Translations under genes and position numbers: made by a program
Shown: positions 25,599 to 33,814 of the stretch, piece after piece
How the letters are laid out: every line of letters starts with the position of its first letter
How positions within the stretch are numbered: the stretch's first letter is position 1
Source of the DNA: Flavobacterium foetidum
GTDB lineage: Bacteria > Bacteroidota > Bacteroidia > Flavobacteriales > Flavobacteriaceae
Length of the DNA stretch: 64,000 nt
Direction of reading: 5' to 3'
NCBI RefSeq assembly: GCF_004634245.1
Contig: NZ_SJTF01000017.1
Coordinates: forward strand, 52,322 to 116,321
The notes under the pieces: generated by a model
What the model saw: the letters and a program-made list of their open reading frames with translations, nothing else
Told to the model about the DNA's origin: nothing
Database searches by the model: none

Positions 25599-26180
25599 TT
25601 ATTTTTTAGCCATTTTTATTTTTTTGTATTTATTGAATAATTCGGCACACTTTTCAGCATAATTAAAATAAGTTTCTTCAGAGAAGTTTTCTAAATTGAT
25701 ATTTCCAAATTTCATTTTTGTTTTGATAGTCGGTATTTTTATTAACCTATCTTTCTCCATATCAAAGTAATTCCAATTTCCTATATAATCATCTGTCAGC
25801 AGGTTTACACTTGATTCGCCACTCCCGTCATTCGCCGCATTTCCAAATTCGTATCTGCTCATCCCGATTAATTGTATCTTTTTTGTCTTGGAGTTGTATC
25901 TAAATTGATTTTTGTAGCCTGCACGCATCCAGTCATTGTAAAATATAAATCCGTTTTTTGATTCTTTAATTCCACAAGTTTCATTCAAGATTTCGATTGG
26001 TTTACTTGATATGGATTTATAATTCAATGTCGATAACTTACAAACGATTGTTGATTTTATAGAGTCAATAAGAACAGTATCCTCTTTACCATCAAAATCT
26101 ATATCTTTGATTAACTTTTTTTGCCCAAATGAATAATTTGCCAGGATTATTAAGGCAAAAAGGATTGAGATTTTTTTCAT
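25599..26180 (-). CDS. Exported protein with an EF-hand-like loop
   Basis: The 193-residue product begins with a signal peptide (MKKISILFALIILANYSFGQ) directly followed by KDIDFDGKEDTVLI, a DxDxDGxxD calcium-binding pattern. The rest is beta-rich with a Cys pair (IVCKLST, ETCGIKES). It belongs to the loose family of exported EF-hand-loop proteins in this island (also 8.8, 26.2 and 38.7 kb). It lies 28 bases after the next gene upstream, so the two are probably one transcript. Confidence 0.6.
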   Translation of the reverse strand: MKKISILFALIILANYSFGQKKLIKDIDFDGKEDTVLIDSIKSTIVCKLSTLNYKSISSKPIEILNETCGIKESKNGFIFYNDWMRAGYKNQFRYNSKTKKIQLIGMSRYEFGNAANDGSGESSVNLLTDDYIGNWNYFDMEKDRLIKIPTIKTKMKFGNINLENFSEETYFNYAEKCAELFNKYKKIKMAKK

Positions 26181-26208
26181 ATTATCAGTTTCTTAAGTTT
26201 AGTCTTTT

Positions 26209-26877
26209 TTAATCTTTATAGATGTCAAAGTCTTGAAATTTAACACGTCCAAAATCTTTTGCGGTTTTAATTTCGGTTTTTACATTTTCTGTGTCGGAGA
26301 TTTGAAAACTTTCTAAACCATCTTTATACAAAAACCATTCTTTGTCTTTTTTGGAGTATTTATATGTGATTATACTTTTCCAACGCCAATTGCTTCCACC
26401 ATAATGTTCAACAGAAAAATATCCGTTTTTTATTGTTATTCCCATAAAAGGGTCGCCCAACATTCCTCCGCATTGAATACAATAAACCGTATTATCATTT
26501 CTTCTGGCAAATTTTAGTTTATTCTCTTTGTCTCTTAGTAAAATTAACAAAGGTCTTCTTTCTGGATTATCAATATCGACAGACAAAGTATCTTCTCCAT
26601 TTTTTTTAAGTACAACTATTAAGTCTTTAATTTTATCAAGATTTAAGTCGCCCGATGCAGTGTCCAGCACAGAATAGTTTTTTGGTATAAAGGCTGATAA
26701 TTCATTCGGTAAATTATGAACGCCCCGTTTAAAAGATTCTCTTTTGGAAATAGTCACGTTTGTTGTTTTGTCATTACTTATAATTATTGTCCTTTCTGGT
26801 TTTCGATTTTGATTACAAGAAATTAATGTCAATATAATACAGAGAAGTATGTTTGTTTTGAGCTCTTTAGGTTGCAT
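26209..26877 (-). CDS. Lipoprotein with an EF-hand-like loop
   Basis: The 222-residue protein has a lipoprotein signal (ILLCIILTLISC, Cys21) and the motif SGDLNLDKIKDLIVVLKK, a variant of the DxNxDxxxD loop. A paired-Cys region follows (YCIQCGGMLGDP). The C-terminal half resembles that of the lipoprotein at 8.8 kb (KNGYFSVEHYGGSNWRWK against KNGKLYVNYAHGRYGYWN). The function is unknown; envelope location is predicted. Confidence 0.65.
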   Translation of the reverse strand: MQPKELKTNILLCIILTLISCNQNRKPERTIIISNDKTTNVTISKRESFKRGVHNLPNELSAFIPKNYSVLDTASGDLNLDKIKDLIVVLKKNGEDTLSVDIDNPERRPLLILLRDKENKLKFARRNDNTVYCIQCGGMLGDPFMGITIKNGYFSVEHYGGSNWRWKSIITYKYSKKDKEWFLYKDGLESFQISDTENVKTEIKTAKDFGRVKFQDFDIYKD

Positions 26878-26901
26878 TTTTAAAATAATTTATGAATATA
26901 A

Positions 26902-26997
26902 GGCTAACGTGCCGGGGCTTGGCGTTCGGGCGGGTGAAGTCCGCACGAAGTGTCAAGCTACGACTAAACCCCGCCTGACGCCAAACCCTTGTTGGGC
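26902..26997. repeat. attC-like imperfect palindrome
   Basis: GC-rich for this genome: GGCTAACG and GGGGCTTGGCG on the left pair with CGCCAAACCC and GTTGGGC on the right, 96 bases in all. The ends resemble the RYYYAAC/GTTRRRY cores of integron attC sites. A related palindrome in the opposite orientation lies at 27808-27939, on the other side of the single gene between them. Confidence 0.6.
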
Positions 26998-27020
26998 GTT
27001 CGGCGTTGTCATTCTGCCGA

Positions 27021-27722
27021 TTAAATTGTCGGACTGACAAAGGTTTCAAGTGCCTTATTGAGTTCAATTACATCATCCTTATATCGAGGATATTTTGTAA
27101 TATTTCGCACACTATGATTTGTATCATTGACAATGCCTATATCTTGGTTTGTGTAAAAAGGTTTATCGACGATTAAACCATTCACAATAAATTTTGCGAT
27201 ATAATCAGATTGTTTAGAAAACATAGATATTGATTTTAATTTTTCACTTACTAACGATTCGGCAAATTCTCTTTCACTTTCTTCAATTCCTGTCATTGGC
27301 AGTAAAAGTAAGAATAGCATTTCATATTTGTCAAAAGCAATAAGTTCTTTGAGCGTTAAAAACCAAGCCTCAAAATGTCCACCTAAATTCCCTATATATT
27401 TGGAATTAAGATAAAATGTCGTTTCGGACAAATGGAATTCTATTGCAAAACCTATTTCATCAGTTAATTTCCCTGCAATCGTTTTCGGATTTTCAAATAA
27501 TCCTTCATCATCTGCTTCTGATTCTGGAAGAAATTCTTCATACCAATTATCAAAAGAAGCAATGTATGTTTTAACATCAACCACTTCATTAATTGCATCG
27601 TCTAAGTTCAATTCTTTTTGGTCATCATATCCTCTGAATCCAAGAATGTAATAATACAAAAAATTCAAATTGTCAAGCCCGATGTCCTTTTTTGTCAAAA
27701 TCCGACTATCCATATCTTTCAT
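27021..27722 (-). CDS. Soluble protein, probable immunity type
   Basis: The 233-residue protein has no signal and is mainly helical and acidic. Recognisable blocks are NLGGHFEAWFLTLKELI (about 112-128) and LLLPMTGIEESEREFAESL (about 138-156). These recall families annotated as immunity proteins, but I cannot name one with certainty. The gene stands alone between two attC-like palindromes in opposite orientation, so it looks like a single-gene cassette. Confidence 0.55.
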   Translation of the reverse strand: MKDMDSRILTKKDIGLDNLNFLYYYILGFRGYDDQKELNLDDAINEVVDVKTYIASFDNWYEEFLPESEADDEGLFENPKTIAGKLTDEIGFAIEFHLSETTFYLNSKYIGNLGGHFEAWFLTLKELIAFDKYEMLFLLLLPMTGIEESEREFAESLVSEKLKSISMFSKQSDYIAKFIVNGLIVDKPFYTNQDIGIVNDTNHSVRNITKYPRYKDDVIELNKALETFVSPTI

Positions 27723-27807
27723 TTTTTATGTCCTTGTCAGAACGATTAATATATTTTGTTTAATTTTCAATTTTCAGCTTCATTGTCTACCATGCTGTCA
27801 GGCTGAC

Positions 27808-27939
27808 GCCCAACGGTTCGCGGCTTTGCGAAGTGGCGGATTTTTAGCACAAATGTTCATTTGAAAAACGAAACTTGAACCTTGCACTAAACTGTCATAG
27901 AAGCACGAAACCCGCCGTTTTGCAAAACCGATGTTAGCA
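27808..27939. repeat. attC-like imperfect palindrome touching the R-M island end
   Basis: GCCCAACGGTT and TTTGCGAAGTGGCGG on the left pair with CCGCCGTTTTGCAAA and AACCGATGTTAGC on the right. Its right core GTTAGCA is also the first bases of the left terminal repeat of the restriction-modification island. The gap 27723-28077 contains no gene apart from these elements. Confidence 0.6.
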
Positions 27940-28077
27940 CTTCGCCCTTCTTTTCTGTCGTGTTTGTTCGTTGTAATTTCGTGTCTGTCTTGGTGCGTTG
28001 GCTTGGTGGCTCTTTTGAAAAAATTGGTTTTAGCGTGGGCTTGTGCGGTTTTGCAAATGTGCCACCAAAAGCAGTAT

Positions 28078-29073
28078 CTAAACTATCCCTCTTGTCTGAT
28101 TTGCTAAGTTTATATTTTCAATGTTTGGTCTTAATGTATGATTTGTTGGTAATTGAATTTTGTCAAATGCTAATGATTGAAATTTTCGAAAACCTGAATC
28201 AAGTCCAACCTTCTCTAAATATTCCATTTTACTATTGTTTATCAAAATGTTGAACTCGTTGTCAAAATATATTAACGAACGGTCATAAGCTGTATGATGT
28301 AATGCACATAGGCTAATACCATTACCAATGTCGTCAGTTCCCTTTTCGTGTGAATGTGGAACAATATGGGCTGCTTCAATTAACTCTAATTGGATTCCGC
28401 ACATAGCACAACGATTGTCGTAAGCAGCATAAACTATAGATTTAAATCTTGGGTCACGTTTATACCTTGTATGTGTTATTGTTAAATGTCCCTCTGGAAA
28501 GTCAGCAAAACCGTCTTGGTTATTTGAATTTAATGTGTCAGATTCATTTACTAATGCTAATAATTCCTCGTCTGGGAGTAAATGAATATTTGATAAGTTC
28601 TCCAAATAAAGTCCCAAATAGTCAGGCAAAAAACTGATAACAGATTGTCCGTTTGTGTCCCGATAAGTAGCTATTTTATTTATTGCAGCTTGTCTTTGAA
28701 CAGAAAATCTAGAATACAAAGAAATAGTTTGTCTCTGATTGAAACGGTCTCTCATTAAATATGGATTCCAAGCTGTGAAGACTTTTTCATCTGCAAAATA
28801 TCCAAGAACAATTACATCTGTTCTTGAATTTAGTGCATCATTAAAATTGCCTGTTTTCGCAACTTGAATTCTACATTCATCTTGATTGCCTCTGCCGTCA
28901 CCTGATTCGTGAACATTCTTGATTAAAACATAAAAAGTCTTTTTGTTAATTGAAAAACGATATGGATTGTTTCCATCAATGAATACTACGTTGTCTGAAT
29001 ACAAACGCAAACTATCAATTAGCAGATACTTTAAGTCTGAATGATTTAAGATTATGGTGTTTCTTACGCTCAT
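28078..29073 (-). CDS. HNH restriction endonuclease
   Basis: The 331-residue protein has a C-terminal HNH nuclease: a Cys pair (CAMC, residues 222-225), AAHIVPH (234-240), NGISLC (251-256) and HHTAYD (259-264). The extra cysteines should hold a structural zinc. The N-terminal ~200 residues are probably the DNA-recognition domain and are not recognised. Its ATG overlaps the stop of the upstream methylase gene by one base (TAATG), so it is made after the methylases, as is prudent for a restriction enzyme. With two C5 methylases it forms a type II system, perhaps with an asymmetric target. Confidence 0.85.
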   Translation of the reverse strand: MSVRNTIILNHSDLKYLLIDSLRLYSDNVVFIDGNNPYRFSINKKTFYVLIKNVHESGDGRGNQDECRIQVAKTGNFNDALNSRTDVIVLGYFADEKVFTAWNPYLMRDRFNQRQTISLYSRFSVQRQAAINKIATYRDTNGQSVISFLPDYLGLYLENLSNIHLLPDEELLALVNESDTLNSNNQDGFADFPEGHLTITHTRYKRDPRFKSIVYAAYDNRCAMCGIQLELIEAAHIVPHSHEKGTDDIGNGISLCALHHTAYDRSLIYFDNEFNILINNSKMEYLEKVGLDSGFRKFQSLAFDKIQLPTNHTLRPNIENINLANQTRGIV

Positions 29074-30107
29074 TATTTAAAATATTGTTTTTTAATTTCA
29101 TTAGCGATTCTATAAGCTAATAAAGGCGGAACAGCATTACCAATCTGTCTCCATTGCTCTTTATATGAGCCTAAGAAAATATGCTTGTCTTCAAATGATT
29201 GAATTCTTTTTATTTCTTCAATTCTCAAAAATCTATTTTTCCAATGAAATGGACCCATATTATTTGAGTGGCTGGCTTGAATCGTCCAAGAAGGTCTTTC
29301 GGGTGATAGTTTTAATAAGAAAGACCAATATCTTGAACGCCATTTGAAAATGGGTTGTGGATGGTTTCTCTCTTTTGTAAAAAATAGATAATTGTCACCT
29401 GGTGGAACTAATTTTAAAAGGTCTTTATGTTTTGAACCTGCTAACATTTTACTGTCCTCTGGAGAGTCAAAATCTATATCATTTAAAATATCGCCACAAG
29501 TCACCCACGGTTTTGTTCCTTTTATTGGTTTTGCTTGGTCAGAATGCGTTTGCTTAGGAAATTTAAAGTCCTCCATTGTTTTCTTTACACCAATGCAAAT
29601 AAAACGTTGTCTTGTTTGAGGAACACCGAAGTCAGCAGCATTAAGAACACTGTGAAATATTTTATAGCCTAATCTTTCACTTTCTTTTTCGACCAATTCC
29701 AAAGCTGTCTGATGTGGTTTAAAAACAAATCCGTGGACATTTTCGAAAAAGAAAAACTTTGGATTCAATTCTTCAACTGCTCTAAAGTAATTTGAAACTG
29801 TCATAAATCCATCTTCATCATCAATACCTCTTTCTTTTTCTTTACGATAAAATCGAGATTTTGAGAATGGAGGGCAAGGAGGACCTCCTACTAAACCATC
29901 AATGACTTTGTGCTTCTTTTTAATTTTTTTAAAATCAACATTCTCAATTGTGTCACAAACAATCTCTGAATTTGGAAAGTTGGCTTTCAATGATTCGCAA
30001 GCTTTGTTCCAAATATCAGATGCAAAAACTGTTTCAAATCCTGCTTTTTCAAATCCAAAATCAATACCACCAACTCCTGAAAATACACTTACAATTTTTG
30101 GCTTCAT
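29073..30107 (-). CDS. C5-cytosine DNA methyltransferase (M1)
   Basis: The 344-residue protein has motif I (VFSGVGGIDFGFEKAG, 8-23), the catalytic loop GGPPCPPFSKSR (Cys78), motif VI ENVHGF and the QTRQRF block (motif VIII). The catalytic triplet is PCP where PCQ is usual. It modifies cytosine in the site cut by the HNH enzyme and protects host DNA. The stop overlaps the nuclease start, and its own start overlaps the M2 stop (both TAATG). Sequence differs clearly from M2, so they are not a recent duplication. Confidence 0.9.
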   Translation of the reverse strand: MKPKIVSVFSGVGGIDFGFEKAGFETVFASDIWNKACESLKANFPNSEIVCDTIENVDFKKIKKKHKVIDGLVGGPPCPPFSKSRFYRKEKERGIDDEDGFMTVSNYFRAVEELNPKFFFFENVHGFVFKPHQTALELVEKESERLGYKIFHSVLNAADFGVPQTRQRFICIGVKKTMEDFKFPKQTHSDQAKPIKGTKPWVTCGDILNDIDFDSPEDSKMLAGSKHKDLLKLVPPGDNYLFFTKERNHPQPIFKWRSRYWSFLLKLSPERPSWTIQASHSNNMGPFHWKNRFLRIEEIKRIQSFEDKHIFLGSYKEQWRQIGNAVPPLLAYRIANEIKKQYFK

Positions 30108-31333
30108 TAAATATTAGAAATTAAATGTTTAACGATTGCTTTGCCTAATAGAGATGGCACAGCGTTCCCAATTTGTTTTTGTATTGAGCGTCTAGTTCCT
30201 ACAAAATGGTAATCTTCAGGGAATGTTTGGATAGCCGCACTTTCAGGAACTCTTAATCTTCTATTATTCCAATGAAACGGACCAACCCAAGGACCAGGTT
30301 GAGCAGCAATAGTCCAAGATGGTTGATTTGGATGGAGTTTTAAGAGAAAATTCCAAAATCGCTTATTTGCTTCAAATTTTGGATTTGGATGTCCGCTTCT
30401 TTCAGTTAAAGCAAAATAATTTTGTCCGGGTGGTATTTGCTTTAATTCTTCATCATAAGTTTTTCCTGTAGTTAATTCTTCTGCTTCAAAGTATTTATCT
30501 GAATCAAATTTCCCAATCCAATCAATAACTCTTTCGTGTGGTAATAAATTTTTATTTACCAATATTTCTAATTCATCACCGTGAGTTTTTATTGGTTCTC
30601 CCAAAATGCCTTTTCTTGAAGCAATAAAGAATACTCTTTTTCTTTTTTGTGGTACACCAAAATCTAAAGCGTCAGCACGATAAACAATGAATTTATAACC
30701 CAACTTATCTATTGCTTCTTTTAAGTCTGTTACAGCTTGTGCGTTTTTTGGATGCAAAAGGCTTTCTACATTTTCAAGCAAGAATCCGTCTGGCTGAAGT
30801 TCTTCAACTATCCTTAAGTATTGCCCTATCATATTTCTTGGGTCTTCGCTTCCAAGTCTATTTTTATGTGTCACCCAATAACCCGCCTTTGAAAATGGTT
30901 GACAAGGAGGACCACCAACAAGGATTAATTTTTCAGGGTTATTTGCCTTTATTATTTTATTATAATCCTTGGCATACATTTCTTTAATGTCCTTGTGAAA
31001 GTGAGCAGAGTGGGCGAAATATTTGTTTGCTTTCATTGTTGCCACGCTATCTCTGTCAAAATCTAAACTAGAAATCACTTTCGCTCCTGCAAGTTGAGAA
31101 CCAATATCAAGACCACCTGCCCCTGAAAAGAATCCAATTGTTTGAATTTTACTGTCAATTATCAAATCAACTTTGTCATTAACAGTATAACCACGCTGAT
31201 TGAAGTCTATTCCGATAAACTCTTTTTTGGTAGATATTTTAAACTCGTCCTCAAATAATCTTATCTGCGGTTCTTGGACAAGCATTAAAGATTCTTTCGG
31301 CAACTTGTATTGAATTGTTTTAGTGCTTATCAT
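30107..31333 (-). CDS. C5-cytosine DNA methyltransferase (M2)
   Basis: The 408-residue protein has an N-terminal extension of ~65 residues, then motif I (FFSGAGGLDIGSQLAG), the standard catalytic GGPPCQPFSKAG (Cys144), ENVESL and PQKRKRVFFIASRKG. It starts inside the end of the controller gene (14-base overlap). Two different C5 methylases next to one nuclease usually mean that each strand of a non-palindromic site is methylated by its own enzyme. Confidence 0.92.
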   Translation of the reverse strand: MISTKTIQYKLPKESLMLVQEPQIRLFEDEFKISTKKEFIGIDFNQRGYTVNDKVDLIIDSKIQTIGFFSGAGGLDIGSQLAGAKVISSLDFDRDSVATMKANKYFAHSAHFHKDIKEMYAKDYNKIIKANNPEKLILVGGPPCQPFSKAGYWVTHKNRLGSEDPRNMIGQYLRIVEELQPDGFLLENVESLLHPKNAQAVTDLKEAIDKLGYKFIVYRADALDFGVPQKRKRVFFIASRKGILGEPIKTHGDELEILVNKNLLPHERVIDWIGKFDSDKYFEAEELTTGKTYDEELKQIPPGQNYFALTERSGHPNPKFEANKRFWNFLLKLHPNQPSWTIAAQPGPWVGPFHWNNRRLRVPESAAIQTFPEDYHFVGTRRSIQKQIGNAVPSLLGKAIVKHLISNI

Positions 31334-31640
31334 TTTTCTTATGGTATTTTATTTTTTGTTCGGCAACTTTCAAGATTTCAATCCCATCTTCTTCCTCTAA
31401 AAGTTGGTATGTGATTTTATCACTTAAGTAACGAACTTTCAATTCTCCCTTGTCAATTTCAAATATTTCAGAAAGTCGTTCAATTATTTGTTCACTTGCA
31501 TTTCTTTCGTTCTTCTCTATTTTACTCAGAGTTGAAGTGTCAATGTCAAGTTCAGCAGCAATTTTTCTTAAAGGTAGATGTTTGTCCTCCCTTAATTGCT
31601 TGATGTATTCTCCGAACGATGTGTTATTTATCTTGGACAT
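31320..31640 (-). CDS. XRE-family controller (C) protein of the R-M system
   Basis: I choose the ATG at 31640 because the longer frame runs across the promoter. The 106-residue protein has a helix-turn-helix of the Cro/C1 type (about 8-60: GEYIKQLREDKHLPLRKIAA and TSTLSKIEKNERNAS). A charged C-terminal tail of about 45 residues follows. C proteins delay the nuclease when a system enters a new cell by binding their own promoter. A palindrome at the start of the transcript (31648-31667) is the likely operator. Confidence 0.82.
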   Translation of the reverse strand: MSKINNTSFGEYIKQLREDKHLPLRKIAAELDIDTSTLSKIEKNERNASEQIIERLSEIFEIDKGELKVRYLSDKITYQLLEEEDGIEILKVAEQKIKYHKKNDKH

Positions 31641-31647
31641 TTTATGC

Positions 31648-31667
31648 TTTGACAATTTTTGTCCAAA
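31648..31667 (-). promoter_or_regulatory. Probable C-box operator
   Basis: TTTGACAATTTTTGTCCAAA is a near-perfect dyad (arms TTTGACAA and TTGTCCAAA). On the minus strand it lies directly after the -7 element, covering the expected transcription start, where a bound C protein would repress. Confidence 0.6.
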
Positions 31668-31693
31668 TTTACTGCTAAAATTCGTCACGACAA
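31664..31693 (-). promoter_or_regulatory. Promoter of the R-M operon
   Basis: On the minus strand TTG (31693-31691), 19 bases, then TAAATTTG (31671-31664): a full match to the Bacteroidota pattern. It lies 24 bases upstream of the chosen start of the C gene. Confidence 0.75.
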
Positions 31694-31913
31694 TTTTTTT
31701 AACCAATAATTATTAACATTTCTTTCAATTGTCCACTTGTCGGGTGATGGGGGGGCTTTGGGTGCGGTTGGGCAAAATTAAATGTGGTGTTTTTGTGTCG
31801 GCAAGTGCGTTGGCAAAACACCTCTTTTAATTTTGCGAAGGGTTGGCATTTTGTCTCTCGTTTTTCTGTTCGTTTCTTGTCGGTCCTGTCGGTCTTTTAG
31901 GGTGAGTGCTAAC

Positions 31914-32344
31914 ATTATAATATACGCAATATATACAAAATCAACCATGCAAAACACGAAGCTGTTATTTTTTTGATAATAAGTACATTACCTGCGTCAT
32001 CAAAACTTTCGTATTTTGTATTGATTTAAATGGATAGAAAATTCACCATACAAAATGCGTACATCTATGGAGCTTAAAAACGCTCTATTGCTCTTCGTGA
32101 TTACTTTGTGAACTCGCAAAGCTCGGTTTGCAATCCCGAAGCATTATCTACGGATTTTCAATCCGAATAAAACGGGATTACAAATCCCGGGATAGGGGTT
32201 CGACATTGCAAATGTCGAACAGCGGCACAGCGACGATGTTGGGTTTTCGAAGCCGAAACTCACAATTACTGATATTTAATTGAAAACCGCAGTTCTGTTG
32301 CAATTCAGCCCGTATAAAACAAAGCCCGTTTTAGGCGTTCGCTT
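31914..32344. other. Gene-free spacer with repeat S3 and dyads
   Basis: No credible gene. It holds S3 copy 2 (32088-32165) and short dyads such as ACGGATTTTCAATCCG, GGGATTACAAATCCC and TCGACATTGCAAATGTCGA. These are the same style of spacer as at 17.7-19.4 kb, so the R-M island seems to have entered an existing cassette array. Confidence 0.6.
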
Positions 32345-32818
32345 TCAAATCAATTCGATAAAATTACTATCCAACATTTGCAAAAGAACATTCGAATTAT
32401 TTTTATCTTTTATTTTAAGAGCGATAGGTTTCAAATAGTTGAATATTAATTCGTTTAGTTTTTCATCGCCAAAGTCATGATTGTGTTCTATTATATCGCC
32501 ATTTATTTCGAATTTCGGATGGTCGCTTTCATACTCTTCTTGCCATTCGGGGAATTCTAAAAAATCAAATTCGACAAATTGAAAATCTGGGCAATTGTTT
32601 TCTGCTTCGTTAAGTGTCTTGTCTAAGTTGAAATTTGTCGTCAACCAGCCAGCCCAAGGGCAACAATAAATTCCAATTGAATTTGGATTGCCGTTTTCTA
32701 TTTTAAATCGTTCAATTGAATTTTGGATGAACTCTTCTATTTGTTTAGTGTTTTTGTCGATGTTTATCATATTTCTTTGTTTTTCACTCGTTGGCGCTTC
32801 CGTTTTTATTTCTTCCAT
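32345..32818 (-). CDS. Small acidic protein, immunity-like
   Basis: The protein is 157 residues long; an alternative start 16 codons in (MINIDKNTKQIEEFI) is also likely, since the first 16 residues are of low complexity. It contains GIYCCPWAGWLTTNF (about 47-61), then very acidic stretches (FVEFDFLEFPEWQEEYESD). It has no signal and the family is not recognised. The Trp-rich acidic surface fits the immunity proteins common here. Confidence 0.55.
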   Translation of the reverse strand: MEEIKTEAPTSEKQRNMINIDKNTKQIEEFIQNSIERFKIENGNPNSIGIYCCPWAGWLTTNFNLDKTLNEAENNCPDFQFVEFDFLEFPEWQEEYESDHPKFEINGDIIEHNHDFGDEKLNELIFNYLKPIALKIKDKNNSNVLLQMLDSNFIELI

Positions 32819-32919
32819 AATAAACTTCCTTAACTGTTTAAGTTTGTGAACTCCGCCAAAATGCGCCTCAATAAATCATTGTCAATTTTAGCTACCGTTT
32901 TTTAATTCACTTCATAACA

Positions 32920-33435
32920 CTACTTGTATTCTTTACGAACTTTATCCAACAATTCTTCTTCGTCGTCTGTGTCGGCATCAACTTGTGTTACTAATGTCCA
33001 AAAGTTGTTTGTTGTCTTAATTTTTTCAAAGGCTTTACTGCTTTCAAGTCGAACCATTACTCTGCGTAAACTGTTTAAAAAGCCACTTGAAAATTCGTCA
33101 ATAAAATCATAATCATCGGTATTCTCTATCATTTCGTCGAATGCCATTTCAATTGTTTGATACTTGTCTTTCCAAAGTTCCCCAATATCAGCAATTTCAG
33201 TTTCTATTAGTTCGTTTGTCCAATCTGGTGGATAATAACCTTTTTTACGCAAGTCAACTTCGATGTCTGTGTCAAAGCTCAATGAAATGCTTCCACGCCA
33301 CTGGCAATTAAATGCAAAAGATTGAAATATTTTATCTGCAAATTCCGACTTCGAAAGCAAGTCCAATGATTGGTTTGTCAAGTCAAAAACTGTGTTTTCA
33401 AAATTGTATTTTTTTTCAAATTCTGTCCAATTCAT
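32920..33435 (-). CDS. Small acidic protein, immunity-like
   Basis: The 171-residue soluble protein shows a beta strand with ISLSFDTDIEVDLRKKGYYP (about 49-68) and acidic helices, and ends DADTDDEEELLDKVRKEYK. The pattern recalls DUF4303-like proteins, but I cannot assign it. It follows the 32.3-kb gene in the same direction with a 101-base gap. Confidence 0.55.
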   Translation of the reverse strand: MNWTEFEKKYNFENTVFDLTNQSLDLLSKSEFADKIFQSFAFNCQWRGSISLSFDTDIEVDLRKKGYYPPDWTNELIETEIADIGELWKDKYQTIEMAFDEMIENTDDYDFIDEFSSGFLNSLRRVMVRLESSKAFEKIKTTNNFWTLVTQVDADTDDEEELLDKVRKEYK

Positions 33436-33814
33436 AAATTATAATTTTTGTTTGTTATTTTTCGTCATACGTATCAGGATTAAATTTTTTCACTTGCAGG
33501 CTTCCCCGCCAACGAGTTCGGGGTTTTCATTGTCTGTAAATTCTAGGTAAGTTTCTCTCATATTTTTTTCTGTATATAGTATTCAATTATGTGATTATCA
33601 GATAAAAATATTAAAATCGCAGAATGAAAACAGCTTCTAAAAGTCATCACTTTGTCAAAATAAGTTTTAGCAAGAGAAAGGTTAGAAACAGGGAAGTTGC
33701 TTTTTAAAGTTTTTAGCGAAATATTATTTAGATTTTTTGTAAATGTCTTTTTAGGATGTAAGTGTTAATTAGGTACACTTTTTTTATAACTAGACAGATG
33801 TGTATTCGACGAAG
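33436..33814. other. Gene-free spacer with repeat S4 and a possible gene fragment
   Basis: It contains S4 copy 2 (33608-33670). On the minus strand an ATG at 33561 opens a 23-codon protein-like frame (MRETYLEFTDNENPELVGG), followed in another frame by KKFNPDTYDEK before the next gene. This may be a frameshifted remnant. Nothing else is seen. Confidence 0.45.

Larger units (their letters stand above)
27933..31913. mobile_element. Restriction-modification island with terminal inverted repeats
   Basis: Left end GTTAGCACTTCGCCC (27933-27947) matches the reverse complement of the right end AGGGTGAGTGCTAAC (31899-31913) over about 14 bases with one gap and one mismatch. Each end is followed inward, after ~60 bases, by a larger palindrome: GGTGGC / GCCACC near 28006-28068 on the left, and GCAAAATTAAA / TTTAATTTTGC near 31772-31842 on the right. 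Between them lie only the four R-M genes. No transposase or integrase is inside, so movement would need help in trans. No clear target duplication is seen. Confidence 0.6.

Noticed and set aside
31641..31706. N-terminal extension of the C protein
   Set aside because: It would place the operator and part of the promoter inside the coding region.
26902..31913. A genuine integron
   Set aside because: No integrase gene is in the window, and the two attC-like palindromes face opposite ways, unlike integron cassettes.
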